DNA of 64,000 nucleotides, taken from Marchantia polymorpha subsp. ruderalis. Lineage: Eukaryota; Streptophyta; Marchantiopsida; Marchantiales; Marchantiaceae. How positions within the stretch are numbered: position 1 is the first letter of the stretch; each line of letters begins with the position of its first letter. The position numbers and the translations under genes were made by a program. Below the pieces are notes generated by a model. It had not been told where the DNA came from and did not search any database. It worked only from the letters and a program-made list of their open reading frames with translations. Below, one piece after another: positions 38,441-48,848 of the stretch. Location: positions 20,648,501 through 20,712,500 of the forward strand of contig AP031353.1 in NCBI GenBank assembly GCA_037833965.1, given 5' to 3'.

Positions 38441-39439
38441 GTTGAAAGCTTTCCAACGATACCTAATTTATCTATACTCCAATGAAAAAATATTTCTAAG
38501 AAATATTTCTTACGGAATATTTCTTCCACGTTGATCTTGTCCGTTGTAATAACCCACCAAAGGCTAAAACTGCAGTATGGTGGTAAAAAGATCGAACCCA
38601 CAGGGACAGAGGCAACACACAGAGTAAAAGTGTCACGTTTAACAGACTTTTGTAGAGTTTGAATTCTAGGCGACTGTCACTCCCAGAAATACTACAGTGC
38701 TCGACTCGGAGGAGGATCTCAACTCGGAGGATGCTCGGAGGATGCTCGGAGGATGCACGGTACAGCGTGGTCACTCAACACACACACACACACACACCTG
38801 AAACTGGCAAAAAGCACAACTCGGAGGTCGGTCAGGACCTCCGCTTCGGATTTCAGGAGGAAAGTATCTCACAAGTTCACTCAGAGATTCTGCAGGTAGT
38901 GCCTCCCACTCCGGCTTTTACTGCCCTTCCGCCAGGAACTAGCGGGGGTACCCGGACTGGACTTCCCACTTCGGAACGAAGCCTCTACATACGCCGTGGA
39001 CGTCACCCTCGACTATCACACCAAACGCAGGGAGTGCAGACCCGACTGAGAACTTACTGAAAACACGATCCAGTAACACACACACAACCTGAATTACAAA
39101 CCAAGGTTTACACGAAGTAATAAAACTTCACATTGGCATTCAGGGGAAACTTCCCGTAGGAGTACAATCAGGATATGTCACTCGAAGGAGTAAGGGGGAA
39201 CTGTTCAAGTCTCGAACTCGCAGCCGGCTCTGAGCATCAGAAATCACCCGCAGGTGCAGATCCGCACTACTCAAGTCTCTAACCGGGTGCTAGCTCTGAA
39301 CATTCAGCCGAAGGCCTTCAACTACAACATACGGTAACTTCGCTATGCTGCAGCTTCTCTACGTGGTGCCAGGACCAAAATGCACAAACACGCCAAGAAA
39401 GTGAGTTCCTGATCTGCACTTCCGAAACTGGAAGAGTCC

Positions 39440-39468
39440 CAAGGCAAAACGCCTTGATCTACTTTATA
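39440..39468 (-). promoter_or_regulatory. LTR TATA-like box and hairpin (3' LTR, minus element)
   Basis: On the minus strand TATAAAG (39468-39462) is followed within 6 bases by the hairpin CAAGGC-GTTTT-GCCTTG (39456-39440). The counterpart in the 5' LTR is at 55527-55521 and 55515-55499. Its position downstream of the U3 ORF sets the U3/R border near here. Confidence 0.6.
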
Positions 39469-40850
39469 CTCTCAAAAGATCCTAACTAGCACTACGCTAT
39501 CCTATCTACCACTCGCAGTATCTGCGCGAAACCAAACTACTCTACTGCACTCAGCAGATCCGGTGCTGCGCCTCCTGCGCGCCGGACTGCTCCGCTTACT
39601 ATCTCTATGTGGTACCCCACTTTTGGCAATTTTGAGGAAATTAAAACATTTTTGGAAAACTGTACCCTGGCAGCATGTAAATAGCCTTCGGTACGTCAAA
39701 ACAGAGTGAATCCGGAAGATCGCGGGGATTCTCAAGGGATCTTGTAGAATCTGGGATTTGGGGTGCCGCAGAAAGGACAGGCACCACCCTCCCTGCGAGC
39801 TCTGCAGTTAGGATCTCTACGGCGCAAGGCGCAAAACCCGCCTTCGGAGGTTGCGTCCGCGGCTGTAGGGAAACCCTCCATAATTAGGACAACCCTCGGG
39901 CGCCTTGACCAAGTTAGGATCCCGTTGGAAAGAGCTCGACGCACTGATTCCAACGAGCCCAAGAACGCTTGGAACGGACGAGGACTTAGGGAGTTATCGC
40001 TACTGGAAGAAACGGAGGTGGTCGCCTACGGCGGAAGGAGTTCGCCACCGGCGCGAATTCCGCCTACGCGGAAGGGGGAATCAAGTTTTGTCCTATGCGC
40101 GGACGAAGGCGTTCGCCTGTGCACAGGCGAAGTAGGGTTAGGGGAGGCGCGAAGTCCGCCTACGCACAGGCGTTCGCCTGTGCACAGGCACTTCGGCGTC
40201 GGCGGAAAATCCGCCTTGGGCCCTAGAAATGCGCCTTGTGAGGTAGAAAGTGTACGGCGCCTTCCGCGCCAGCGCGGCGCCGCGTACGTCGGAAGAGCCG
40301 CCAGAGTAATCAAATCGGTACGGACCGTGCGGACGGGAAGGGTGGATGCGCTCTTGGACGGACGAAGTTGCGGCGGCGGCAGCGCCGACGGAGAGACAAG
40401 GAACAGACAGACTGGACGGAGACGGCTGACCACGGTCAACGCCTTCCGCGCCAGCGCGACGTAGCGCACGGAATTCGCCTGCGCACAGGCGAACGCCTGT
40501 GCACAGGAGGATGAGGTTCCGTGCCGGCGGAGAATCCGCCGAGGCTCCTGCCTGCGCACAGGCAGGAGTTGAATTTTTGTCCGACATGCGGACACACGCG
40601 TCAAGGCAGAGGGGGATTGGCCGAGGGGCGGTACGAACAAGTGTACCGCGCAAGGCGGAAAACTCGCCTTCGGCGCTACGCCCGCATGTCCGCGGGGTAA
40701 TACGCTCGCGGAGTTCAAATCCGCCAATTCAAGCGTGAGAGTTTAATCGACGACGGCGGAGCGTGAAGCCGCGCGTGAGAGCGAAGACCGTTCCAGCGTA
40801 CAGCCGGCGCGGCCATCAAGTGAGACGTTCTTCACGACCAAGAGCCGACC

Positions 40851-43800
40851 ATGACCTTCGACCGGGCGGCGGAGAACGTCCCATTCTTGAATTCGCGATT
40901 CCAATCTCTTGTGCGCGCTGCGCGCATCCATCTGCTGGCTGCGGAACATTCTCGACGTCGTCGCACAGGAGATTTCTTGTTGATTGAGGGAGAAGTGAGT
41001 GCGCGTGATTTGGAATTGAGGGCGATTAGAGTTTGCCGAGAGAGAAAGAAACCCGGGCGGTGCGGAAGTAGAATGAGCGGGCGAGCGAACCCCAGGAACG
41101 CAATGACGAGACCGAGCAGATTGCAGATGGTGCCACTTCGCCTACCGCAGAACGGGCTGCGCGCTTTCGAGGAGCGCTTAATAGCAAGAAAGCTCGATTT
41201 CTTGCTATGGGGATGGAATTACATCTGTGCGAATATGGTGCGCGAGTGGCTAGAGCCACAGGGACCACCCTCGCGCGGATTGCGTCCGCATGTTGATCGG
41301 TGGACAGTCCAAGATTGGGCGCAGGCGTTGGGAAGATGTGCTGGCATGCCAGGGCATCTCCTTTTCGACAGTGAGAGCATCAAGGTGACCAAGCAAGAAG
41401 AGGCGCAATTTGTGGAGCTGTTCAAGACCGGGAGGTCTACCAAGAATGGGTACAGGACCCGTGATTACAAGGATCGATTTCGCCGGACTTTGTCCGCGGC
41501 GCTGATGCAATTACTGCAGCCGCACCGCGCCTGCTACATCACATTGTGGCAGGTCTCTTTTGTGGAGTGCGTCATCGAGGGAACTCCAATTCACTGGGCG
41601 AGCATCCTGCACAGGGTGATGCGACAACACGCGTTTGAGGAGAAGGGGGGAACTCTAAACCATCTTTCTCCTTTCCTCATCAATTTTTATCGACAGCGGA
41701 ATTGTTTGACAGCGGCGGAGCTTGAACATTTTCCGCCATTGTCCATCGACCATCCCGGGAAGTATGTGCGGGAGAACGAGGTCGATACTGATGCAGAGGA
41801 GTCACCGACTTCTACCCCATCAAGACGGAGGGACGAAGGGAGACACACCCCTGCAGCGCGAGTGCCGCGGAAGCGGCGATGGAGGGAAGAGTCTGAAGAG
41901 GAGCAGCATCAAGAACCCTCTGCTCCCATTCGACCGCGGCCGCTGTGCGAGCCATACAGCCGGCCGAAGCAGAAGGCACGCAGACTGGTGTTGCCAGCTG
42001 ACAGTGCAGACACGGCGACAATTGCGACGGAGCAAGGAAGTGCGTCGCCAGAGAGGCATGAGGAAGCGCGGACGACCGCAGGAGCGACGGGCCACGCTGC
42101 AACCTCGACGGGAGAGAGGCCGCCTACGGGCCAAGGGCCTCCGGAGTTACCACGTGCGATGCGGACAGATGTTCCGTTTGCGCACAGGCGAACCTCCGCG
42201 GACGGACGAGCCTCCGCGGACCGGCGAACACAAGTGGACGTGGATCTACGCTTACGCGTGGGAGGGAGCAGTCCGCCTGTGCACAGGCGCTCACCTGTGC
42301 ACAGGTCGCCTGTGCACAGGACACCTCCACACGTGCCGCCTGTGCACAGGCAAGAATCACCCCCGTTCCAACGTAGGAAGGGGAAGGAGCCGGCGGAAGA
42401 ACCGCCTACGAGACACCGGCCCTCGGGGCCAGACCCTCCGGCGCACCACGCGCCGCAATTTGCGCCTTCGGCGCCAGGGCCTTCGAGCCGAGGAGATACG
42501 AGCAGAGAGCGTGCGGAGGCCGCACCACCGGCGGGAAGTCCGCCGATAGATGCGCCTTCGGCGGTAGGGCCTATAGGCCAAGGAACATCGGGCGTGCGGC
42601 CCCCGGCCATGTCGCCTTCGGCGATAGATGTCCGCGGCGCTACGCCTGCGGCGGACAAGGCGCCGGCAAATGCGCCTGCGCACGGGCCGGGCACAGCCCC
42701 CACGGACCGATCAAGGGAGCAGCAACAGACGGAGGAGCGGAGTGACTGTCCGCGGGATGAAATCTCGACGCGCGATGCGCAATCAAACCCCGCGCAGCCA
42801 CCCTCCGCTCGATCGCCTTCGGCGACAGACGACGGCGACAGAGAGGATGCGGTAGACCATCAACAAGCGAGAGACGGGGATGCCGCACGGGTACATTCGC
42901 CTTCCGCCTTAGACATTTTGGCGACGAGCAGCGAGGCTGCAGCCGTGCCTTCGCAGGCAGCACACGTCGACGACGTGCAGCCCCACTCGGGGCAGTCGCC
43001 GACGCAATCAATGGCGACTGAAATTCTCCACTCGGATGATGACGACGGAGGCTCCACGGAAGAAATGTCAGGAGCAGAAGACACCGAGGAGGAGGAGGAG
43101 GAAATTGTTGGAGCGCCGGCGGCGGCGCTCTTTGAGCAGGTGATTCCGTTGCTGCGGTACTTGGATCGCAAGGTCGATAAATACGCCGACCCACTCCAGC
43201 CGGGATCTTACATCGAGTTAGTGCGCAGGCGGACTCGCACTAAAGTCCACACCAGCAAGCTATTAGCTAGAGTGGACCAGGAGTTGAGGGACTTGAAGGA
43301 GAAGCATGCGTGCTTGTGGGGTCAGTACAAGCTTAATCAGAAGTTCTACAAGCACACCGAGAAGATGAAGGATGAGAAACTGGGCGAGCTCACCAAGGAG
43401 CAGGTGAAGGTCAAGGAAGCACTCAACTCTGAGCAGGCCCAGAATCGGATTTTGTCAGAGGAGCTCGTGCGACAGACGCGGTTGTTGGAACAATGTCAGC
43501 TCGCACGGCAGGCGGATGAAGAATTAATCCGCAGGTTGCAGTCAGAGTGTGGCGAATTGAGAGCGCAACGTGCTGAAGCCGAATCGCAATTAGTGATAAT
43601 TGAAGAGGATCGCAGGAAGGAGGCGGATCGCACGAAGGTGGAGACGGCGAGGCGAGTCGCCCACTGTCTCAAGGGCTACGCCCACTGGGAAGTGAAGGCG
43701 CAGGAGAAACTCACACTGCGTGAGTTTGAATTGCGCGCAGCCGGGTTGTTGTCAGGCGACAGTAGGAGTCGGCGGAAGGTAGCAAAGAAGCTCGAAGCCT

Positions 43801-43991
43801 TTCTGTCGAAGGCACAGGATACCATGTCCGCCCTCGAAGGGGAGGTGTCCGCGGCGTTGCAGCGGTTGGGACTGCGCAGTCGAGCGGAAGACTGGCAGGG
43901 TAGGGAGTTAGTGCGCGGCAGTCGTCCGCGCAGGAGACGTAGTACAGGTTCCGCGGAGTGTAGTGTAGCGTGGTTCCGTGCAGGCGTGTAG
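40851..43991 (+). CDS. U3-encoded accessory ORF, copy 1 (1046 codons)
   Basis: The frame is open from 40851, but the ATG at 41103 (codon 85) is the start conserved in the sister ORFs, in the shared context AACGCAATG. Layout from the long start: a conserved domain at about residues 95-300 (LRLPQNGLRAFEERL, FLLWGWNYIC, DWAQALGRCAG, GYRTRDYKDRFRR, WQVSFVECVIEGTPIHWA, GGTLNHLSPFLINFYR); an acidic and proline-rich, probably disordered part (about 300-760) carrying palindrome-encoded PVHRR repeats; then a coiled coil and a conserved C-terminal domain (CLKGYAHWEVKAQEKLTLREFELRAAGL, LGLRSRAEDWQG). It has no zinc knuckle, protease, polymerase, envelope-type signal or membrane segment. I do not know its function. 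The N-terminal domain vaguely recalls plant transposon-associated domains. Confidence 0.8.
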   Translation: MTFDRAAENVPFLNSRFQSLVRAARIHLLAAEHSRRRRTGDFLLIEGEVSARDLELRAIRVCRERKKPGRCGSRMSGRANPRNAMTRPSRLQMVPLRLPQNGLRAFEERLIARKLDFLLWGWNYICANMVREWLEPQGPPSRGLRPHVDRWTVQDWAQALGRCAGMPGHLLFDSESIKVTKQEEAQFVELFKTGRSTKNGYRTRDYKDRFRRTLSAALMQLLQPHRACYITLWQVSFVECVIEGTPIHWASILHRVMRQHAFEEKGGTLNHLSPFLINFYRQRNCLTAAELEHFPPLSIDHPGKYVRENEVDTDAEESPTSTPSRRRDEGRHTPAARVPRKRRWREESEEEQHQEPSAPIRPRPLCEPYSRPKQKARRLVLPADSADTATIATEQGSASPERHEEARTTAGATGHAATSTGERPPTGQGPPELPRAMRTDVPFAHRRTSADGRASADRRTQVDVDLRLRVGGSSPPVHRRSPVHRSPVHRTPPHVPPVHRQESPPFQRRKGKEPAEEPPTRHRPSGPDPPAHHAPQFAPSAPGPSSRGDTSRERAEAAPPAGSPPIDAPSAVGPIGQGTSGVRPPAMSPSAIDVRGATPAADKAPANAPAHGPGTAPTDRSREQQQTEERSDCPRDEISTRDAQSNPAQPPSARSPSATDDGDREDAVDHQQARDGDAARVHSPSALDILATSSEAAAVPSQAAHVDDVQPHSGQSPTQSMATEILHSDDDDGGSTEEMSGAEDTEEEEEEIVGAPAAALFEQVIPLLRYLDRKVDKYADPLQPGSYIELVRRRTRTKVHTSKLLARVDQELRDLKEKHACLWGQYKLNQKFYKHTEKMKDEKLGELTKEQVKVKEALNSEQAQNRILSEELVRQTRLLEQCQLARQADEELIRRLQSECGELRAQRAEAESQLVIIEEDRRKEADRTKVETARRVAHCLKGYAHWEVKAQEKLTLREFELRAAGLLSGDSRSRRKVAKKLEAFLSKAQDTMSALEGEVSAALQRLGLRSRAEDWQGRELVRGSRPRRRRSTGSAECSVAWFRAGV
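42274..42352 (+). repeat. Palindrome array inside the U3 ORF, copy 1
   Basis: CGCCTGTGCACAGGCG-type palindromes recur here with a spacing of 15 or 18 bases, so each adds whole codons (PVHRR or PVHRS). The same palindrome appears in the non-coding U3, for example at 40114-40129. The copy at 58263-58356 has one more unit. Confidence 0.9.
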
Positions 43992-44027
43992 CGTAGTGCA
44001 GTGTAGTGTTAGGTAGGACTTAGAAGG

Positions 44028-44056
44028 TATAAAATAGTTCCAGGCGTTTTGCCTGG
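44028..44056 (+). promoter_or_regulatory. LTR TATA box and hairpin (solo LTR)
   Basis: TATAAAA is at 44028-44034, and the hairpin CCAGGC-GTTTT-GCCTGG is at 44040-44056. Compared with the minus family (CAAGGC-GTTTT-GCCTTG), the second stem pair changed from C-G to A-T on both sides, so the pairing is kept. Transcription should start just past it, near 44058. Confidence 0.65.
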
Positions 44057-44991
44057 GGTTCTTTCCCATCAGAAGTGCAGATCAGGAACCCATTTCCTTT
44101 GCGTGTTTGTGTCCTTGAGTTCTGTCACCACGCACGAGGAGTTACAACTTAGCGTTCCGCATTTAGTAGCTGAAGGCCTTCGGCCGAATGTTCAGAGCTA
44201 GTCCATTGGTTAGAGACTTGAGTAGTTCGGATCTGCACCTGAGGGTGACTGCCGATGCTCAGAGCCAGTGACTAGTTAGATACTTGAACAGTTTCGCCCC
44301 TACACCTTCGAGTGTTTCTTTCTGATTGTACTCCTTGGGATTTTTCCCCTGAATGCCAAAGTGAAGTTTTGCTACTTCGTGTAAGCCTTGGTTGTAAATT
44401 CAGGCTACGCTGCAGCAGGTGCCTTGAGGGTAATCCCTGTAGTATTTCTGGGAATGACAAGTGCCTGAGAATTCAAACTCTTCAATAGACTGTTGTTGTG
44501 TTACTGGAATGTTTCTCAGTGAGTCCTTCAGTGCGGACCTGTGTTCTCTGCGCGTTTTGTGAGTTGAGAGTGTTGTTCACCGCGTATGAGTGACTTCGAT
44601 CCGAAGTAGGCAGTCCAAACCGGGTTTCCTACACTAGCAGCAAGCTAGTGGAAGTGTTGTAAAAGCCGGAGTTGGAAGGCACTGCCCGCAGCTTTGCCGA
44701 GTGTGCTCGCGAGAGACTTTCCCCCTGAAATCTTGAAGTAGAGGTCCTAACGAATCTCTGGGTTGTGTTTCTGTAGTTTCAGGTGTGTGTGTGTGTGTTA
44801 CGCTGCACTGTGCGACCTCCGAGTGCGCTCCGAGTGGACACTTGCAGTATTTCTGGGAGTGACAGTTGCCTGAGAATTCAAACTCCTCAATAGTCTGTTA
44901 AAACGTGACACTTTGTACCCTGTGTGTTCCTCTGTCCCTGTGGGTTCGACCTTTCTACCACTATATTGCAGTTTTAGCCTTTAGTGGGTTA

Positions 44992-47562
44992 TTACACTCT
45001 ACCTTGCCAGTCTTCTGACCGGCTGCGTAACCCCAGGCGTCGGAGCGCTGTGGTGACTTCCGACTGCAAGTGCGCCATAGTGTCGCGCGCACCCGACAAG
45101 AAGGTTTCTAATTTTCTCGCCACTCGCCGTCGACTCCGACTGTCACCTTCCGTCAATGCCGCCGCCCGAAGCTCGAACTCCCTGAGTGTGATCCTCTCTT
45201 GAGCTGCCACCTCCCAATGGGTGTATCCTTTTAGACAACGAGTCACCTGTGCCGCCAACTCTCCTCGCGCCCTGCAGCTGCTCTCCACCTCGGCCAGCTG
45301 CATTTCTAATCCCGCACGTTGTGCCCTCAAATCCGAACACTCGGATTGCAAGTTGCACAGCAACTCCTCATCCTCCTTGCGGGCTCTTTGACTTTCTTCT
45401 AAGGCGCGCGTCTGGCGCGCAAGCTCGGCTGCTAGGACTTTGTTCTGTCTCCGCTCCTCCTGCAATTCCGACTCGATCTTTGCCCGTATTAGCTCGGCAT
45501 CCGCCTGACTTTTCGTCGCCGCCTCCTCCCTCTGCTGCTGCAAGGCTTGGTATAGCTTCTGTGTGACCGCCAGGTGTTGTCGGAGGGCGGTGTTCCTATC
45601 CACATATACTCCGCACCTAGAGACCCACTTTGCCACCTTGCTCCTCGTCCTTCTCTTGATAGTCTCCACATAAGACTGCGGTTTTAAAGCACTTGCGTAT
45701 TTGGATGTCTTGCGATCCAGATATCGCAGGAGTGGAACTATCTGTTCGCACAGCACCCCTGTTGGCGTTTTCTGCACCGAATCCGCTTCTTGCTCTTCCG
45801 AGCTCGTCTCATCCTCAGTCTCGAGGATTTCAGTCGCCACCGAATCCCTTGGCGACTCCCTGGAACTGTGGCGCGCAGCAGCTTCCGCTGCGACTGCTGC
45901 TCCACTGCCTGCTAAAATATCCAGGGCAGTGGGAGATCCCACTGCTTGAGCCCCTGTTCCGGCTCGATCTTCGGTTTGTGAAGGGGTCGACGCCGCAGTG
46001 ACTTTTGTCACTCTTGCACCGCCCGCTTCTGCTGCCTGTCCTTCCGGCGCAATCTGCGCGGAAGGTGTCCTTGCTGAAGGTGCGTCCGCCGAAGGCGTCC
46101 GCACACTGGTCGTTGGCCCCATCCGTCTCGCAGTCGGCGAATCCGGCTGACTCTCTGTTGTCCGACTCGCAGTCGGCCGACCAGCAGTTGTCCGATTGGG
46201 AGTCGGATACACCCTGCGCGTCTTGACTCCACTTGGCCTGCTTGTTGGTGGCGTTCTTCCAGAAGTGCCTTCCGCCGAGGACGACCCTCTGAGGATTGTT
46301 GGCTCGTCAGCCAAACTCTCTTCTGCTTCCGGCCTGCTATCCGGTTCAACGCGCCGTTCAGTTGGCCTTCCTTCCGCTTGTCGACCTTCAGTCATCCGAC
46401 TCGCAGTCGGCCGGCTGTCAGTCCGTCCATCTCCTCCCGAAGGCCGTGGTGCCTTCTGTGCAGAGGTATCTGCCGTCTTCCCTAGAATGTGAGCGATTAT
46501 CTCTTCCTGTGTGAGATTCCGCCGGGTCGGAGTTCGCCTGGTCTCCTCAGTAACAGTTGGCATTTTGCGTGCCCTCTGTTTTGGTCGACTGTGAGGCTCG
46601 GGGGTGGGCCGACCACGAGTCGGCGCAGCTGGCACTTCCGGCTGCCTGTCCTCAGGTCTCTCATCCCACTTCCGCTTTCGCGGAATGCGCTCACTTCGAC
46701 GTTCTTCTGCTGCTCTTGCTGGAGCCGGAGCCGGAGGCGTACTAGCAGGTTCCTCGTCCGGATCTGTGTCTACTTCGGCCTCCCTCGAATATCTTCCTGG
46801 ATAAGTCCGGGTCAGCTGCGGAAATCGAGTTTTCTCAGCATTCGTCAAACATCCCATCGCCCGGTAAAACACGATTAAGTAAGGCGATAGATGATTGAGG
46901 GTTCCTCCCCTCTCTTCTTGCGCATGTTGGCGCGTCACCTTCCACAGGAGCCGTGCCCAATGCACCGGAGCTCCTGACAGCACTAGCTCCACGAACTCTA
47001 CCTGCCAACCATGCATGTAAGCGGTCTTGGTTGGCTGCAATATCTGCAGCAATGCCGTCGCGACATTTCTCCGCAATCGATCCTTGTAATCCCGTGTCCG
47101 GAAACCGTTCTTGGGATGTCTGGCCACTTTGAAGAGCTCATTGTAAGAGACTTCTTCCTCATGGGACACCTTCACGCTATCGGCCTCGAAGAGGAGATCC
47201 CCTTCCTCGCCGGCACACCTGCCCAACACCTGCGCCCAATTGCAAATGTCCCATCTCTCTGGGTGTGGGCGAAATCCGCGAGAAGGCTTGTGTCTCTCCT
47301 GTAGATACTCGCGCACCATCTCCGGACATGTCCAATTCCACCCCCATAGGAGAAAATCGAGCTTCAGCCTCAACAGCACAAATTGAAATGCGCGGAGACC
47401 GATCTGCGGCACCCTGAGTGGAGACACTCGCAGCTGGGGAACCTTCGACATTGCGTTGCCTGCACACACACAAACGTTCTCCCTTTCGCTCGCTCTCTCA
47501 CAATCGCCACTGCGCGTCGGCCACTCAAGCACTGACTGCTCACTCTCTCTGCGCTCGTTCAA
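44992..47562 (-). CDS. U3-encoded accessory ORF of the minus element (856 codons)
   Basis: The frame is open from 47562; the start conserved with the sister ORFs is the ATG at 47451 (codon 38). The N-terminal domain (LRVPQIGLRAFQFVLL, FLLWGWNWTC, NWAQVLGRCAG, GFRTRDYKDRLRR, GAPVHWARLL, GGTLNHLSPYLIVFYR) and the C-terminal coiled coil plus CLKGYTHWEVAAQERITLREFELRAAAL and LGLRSRSEDWQG match the plus-family ORF. The middle is different: shorter, and built around CCGACTCGCAGTCGG palindromes (46162-46176, 46396-46410) that read as TASR-type repeats. Its 3' end lies at the junction with the inserted solo LTR. It lies in the U3 of the 3' LTR, so in the genomic RNA it would be the last gene after pol. 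Function unknown. Confidence 0.8.
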   Translation of the reverse strand: MNERRESEQSVLEWPTRSGDCERASERENVCVCAGNAMSKVPQLRVSPLRVPQIGLRAFQFVLLRLKLDFLLWGWNWTCPEMVREYLQERHKPSRGFRPHPERWDICNWAQVLGRCAGEEGDLLFEADSVKVSHEEEVSYNELFKVARHPKNGFRTRDYKDRLRRNVATALLQILQPTKTAYMHGWQVEFVELVLSGAPVHWARLLWKVTRQHAQEERGGTLNHLSPYLIVFYRAMGCLTNAEKTRFPQLTRTYPGRYSREAEVDTDPDEEPASTPPAPAPARAAEERRSERIPRKRKWDERPEDRQPEVPAAPTRGRPTPEPHSRPKQRARKMPTVTEETRRTPTRRNLTQEEIIAHILGKTADTSAQKAPRPSGGDGRTDSRPTASRMTEGRQAEGRPTERRVEPDSRPEAEESLADEPTILRGSSSAEGTSGRTPPTSRPSGVKTRRVYPTPNRTTAGRPTASRTTESQPDSPTARRMGPTTSVRTPSADAPSARTPSAQIAPEGQAAEAGGARVTKVTAASTPSQTEDRAGTGAQAVGSPTALDILAGSGAAVAAEAAARHSSRESPRDSVATEILETEDETSSEEQEADSVQKTPTGVLCEQIVPLLRYLDRKTSKYASALKPQSYVETIKRRTRSKVAKWVSRCGVYVDRNTALRQHLAVTQKLYQALQQQREEAATKSQADAELIRAKIESELQEERRQNKVLAAELARQTRALEESQRARKEDEELLCNLQSECSDLRAQRAGLEMQLAEVESSCRARGELAAQVTRCLKGYTHWEVAAQERITLREFELRAAALTEGDSRSRRRVARKLETFLSGARDTMAHLQSEVTTALRRLGLRSRSEDWQGRV

Positions 47563-48809
47563 GATCGCTACTCACAATTCTTTCAAGGTCCGCCAAGATC
47601 CTTGCGCAACTCGTCTCCGCACTCTCTACTCTCACTGCAGGTCGCTCCGCCCTTGCGCGTAATCTTGGAACTGGAAATCGCAAAGTCAAGAATGAGAGAA
47701 GGAGACTGGAGCGCAGTCTTTTCTTCTCCGATTTCAAGAACGTCCAACGTTCTTACTGGTTGCAACGTACGCAGCCGGCTATACGGCTTAACGGTTCGCC
47801 CTTTGCATGCGCGAATTCACGTCTCCGCAGTGCGCGCATTCGCATGCTTAAACGTTGAATTCTCCCGCCGCCGCCACCTTCCGGACTCGAGTCCGCTGCA
47901 GGGTATACGTCGGCCCTGTTGTCTTTTCCTAACCCGTCCTTCACCGGAGGCGTGTCGCCGCTGGTGCGTTCATTATCCGTCGGCGCCTTGCTGGAGGCGC
48001 ACATCCAGCCGGAGCGAATTACGCCGGCGCGCAGTCGTACCGCCTATTTTGTCCTTTATGCCTCGTCCGTTGCTGCCGGCGCATATCCGTCAGCGCAACT
48101 CATGCTAGCGCATCCGGCCGTCAGCGCCACGTCGGAGGCGTACATCCGACCGGCGCTTTCCTTCCATGAACAGCCGCCAAGGACGCTTCCGACTCTGAGT
48201 TGGTTTCCTCCTGTGAGCGCGTGATTCCGCTGAAGGCGCATCGCCGAGGGCGTACGGGAATCCTTTCCGGCTGTGAACCCTAGCGCGAACGGCGCATGTC
48301 CGGCTACGAGTTTTCCGACGCTCATAACTTCTCCATTCCTGATCCATCTCCGACGCTCTTGGACTCGTTAGAACGAGCGTCCCGAGCTCTTTCTAATGCA
48401 ACTTCAACCAACTGGATCTACCGTGTATCCCGATTGTTATGAAGGTTTTCCCTTTCCGCGCTAGCGGCGCTTCGCCGAAGGCGCACTCATGGTCGGATGC
48501 CTTTAGAGGTCCGGGCCCTTCTCCTGACGTCTTTAGCAAAACCTCCTCCTGAGGTGTCTGCGCCGGAAGCGTAGCTTCCTTATACGCTAGAGGCGCGTGA
48601 GTAGAGACACCTCAAAAAGGAGCTTTTGCCGAAGGCGCCGAAGACGTTGGCGTTGGTACATCCGACTACGTGATTCTTTGTGCCCTCGTGACGATCTCAT
48701 CAATCCACTCTATTTAGCGTACCCTTCTCTAGCTACAAACACTGCTTTGGTACTAGTTTTCTAAAATTGTTTAAATTCTGCAAAAAAAACAAAAAGTGTG
48801 TTACCACAT

Positions 48810-48826
48810 GCCCCCCCCCCCCTCAA
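48810..48826 (-). promoter_or_regulatory. Polypurine tract of the minus element
   Basis: On the minus strand a GAGG run of more than ten G residues ends two bases before the LTR start at 48808 and 23 bases after the pol stop. This is the expected plus-strand priming site, and it fixes the LTR start and the orientation. Confidence 0.85.
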
Positions 48827-48848
48827 TTGTGAGCGCCCACGCGAACAT

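Larger units (their letters stand above)
39608..44996 (+). mobile_element. Solo giant LTR (5389 bp), sister family, with 5-bp target duplication
   Basis: This starts TGTGGTACCCCAC and ends GTGGGTTATTACA. CTCTA lies on both sides (39603-39607 and 44997-45001), a clean 5-bp target duplication, and neither a primer-binding site nor gag-pol adjoins it in this orientation, so it is a solo LTR. It sits in the 3' LTR of the minus element, at the end of that LTR's ORF. It is about 98-99% identical to the 5' LTR at 55593-61004. Contents in order: palindrome-rich U3 (to about 40850), U3 ORF (to 43991), TATA box (44028), R-U5 of about 950 bp with a GT microsatellite. It looks whole and young. Confidence 0.92.
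38545..48808 (-). mobile_element. 3' LTR of an Athila-like Ty3/gypsy element, split by a solo LTR
   Basis: On the minus strand the LTR starts at 48808 (TGTGGTAACACAC) and ends at 38545 (GTGGGTTATTACA); the two ends form an imperfect 13-bp inverted repeat. The inserted sister-family solo LTR (39608-44996) splits it into 48808-45002 and 39607-38545, so its own length is about 4.87 kb. Left of 38545 is TCCGT, the expected target duplication. U3 carries the long ORF 44992-47562; the TATA-like box is at 39462-39468, and U5 has a CA microsatellite. Over about 990 shared bases it differs from the 5' LTR copy (54602-55592) by only about two substitutions plus changes in short tandem repeats, which points to a very young insertion, on the order of 10^5 years at usual plant rates. 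Confidence 0.88.

Noticed and set aside
42274-42352. CRISPR-like array
   Set aside because: The units are short palindromes without constant-length spacers, lie inside an open frame of a plant retroelement, and have no cas genes nearby.
41909-42703. Long minus-strand frame of 264 codons
   Set aside because: It is a shadow of the U3 ORF in GC-rich, palindrome-rich sequence; because palindromes read similarly on both strands, such mirror frames are expected.
38545-44996. A 6.4-kb LTR with 1-kb inverted ends and an antisense ORF
   Set aside because: 38545-44996 and 54602-61004 look like direct repeats with inverted ends, but the CTCTA duplications at 39603-39607 and 44997-45001, the TGTGG starts at 39608 and 55593, and the differing left borders show plus-family LTRs inserted in a minus-family LTR.
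44992-47562. Envelope-like ORF after pol
   Set aside because: Athila relatives can carry one, but this product has no signal peptide or membrane segments and lies after the polypurine tract, inside the LTR.
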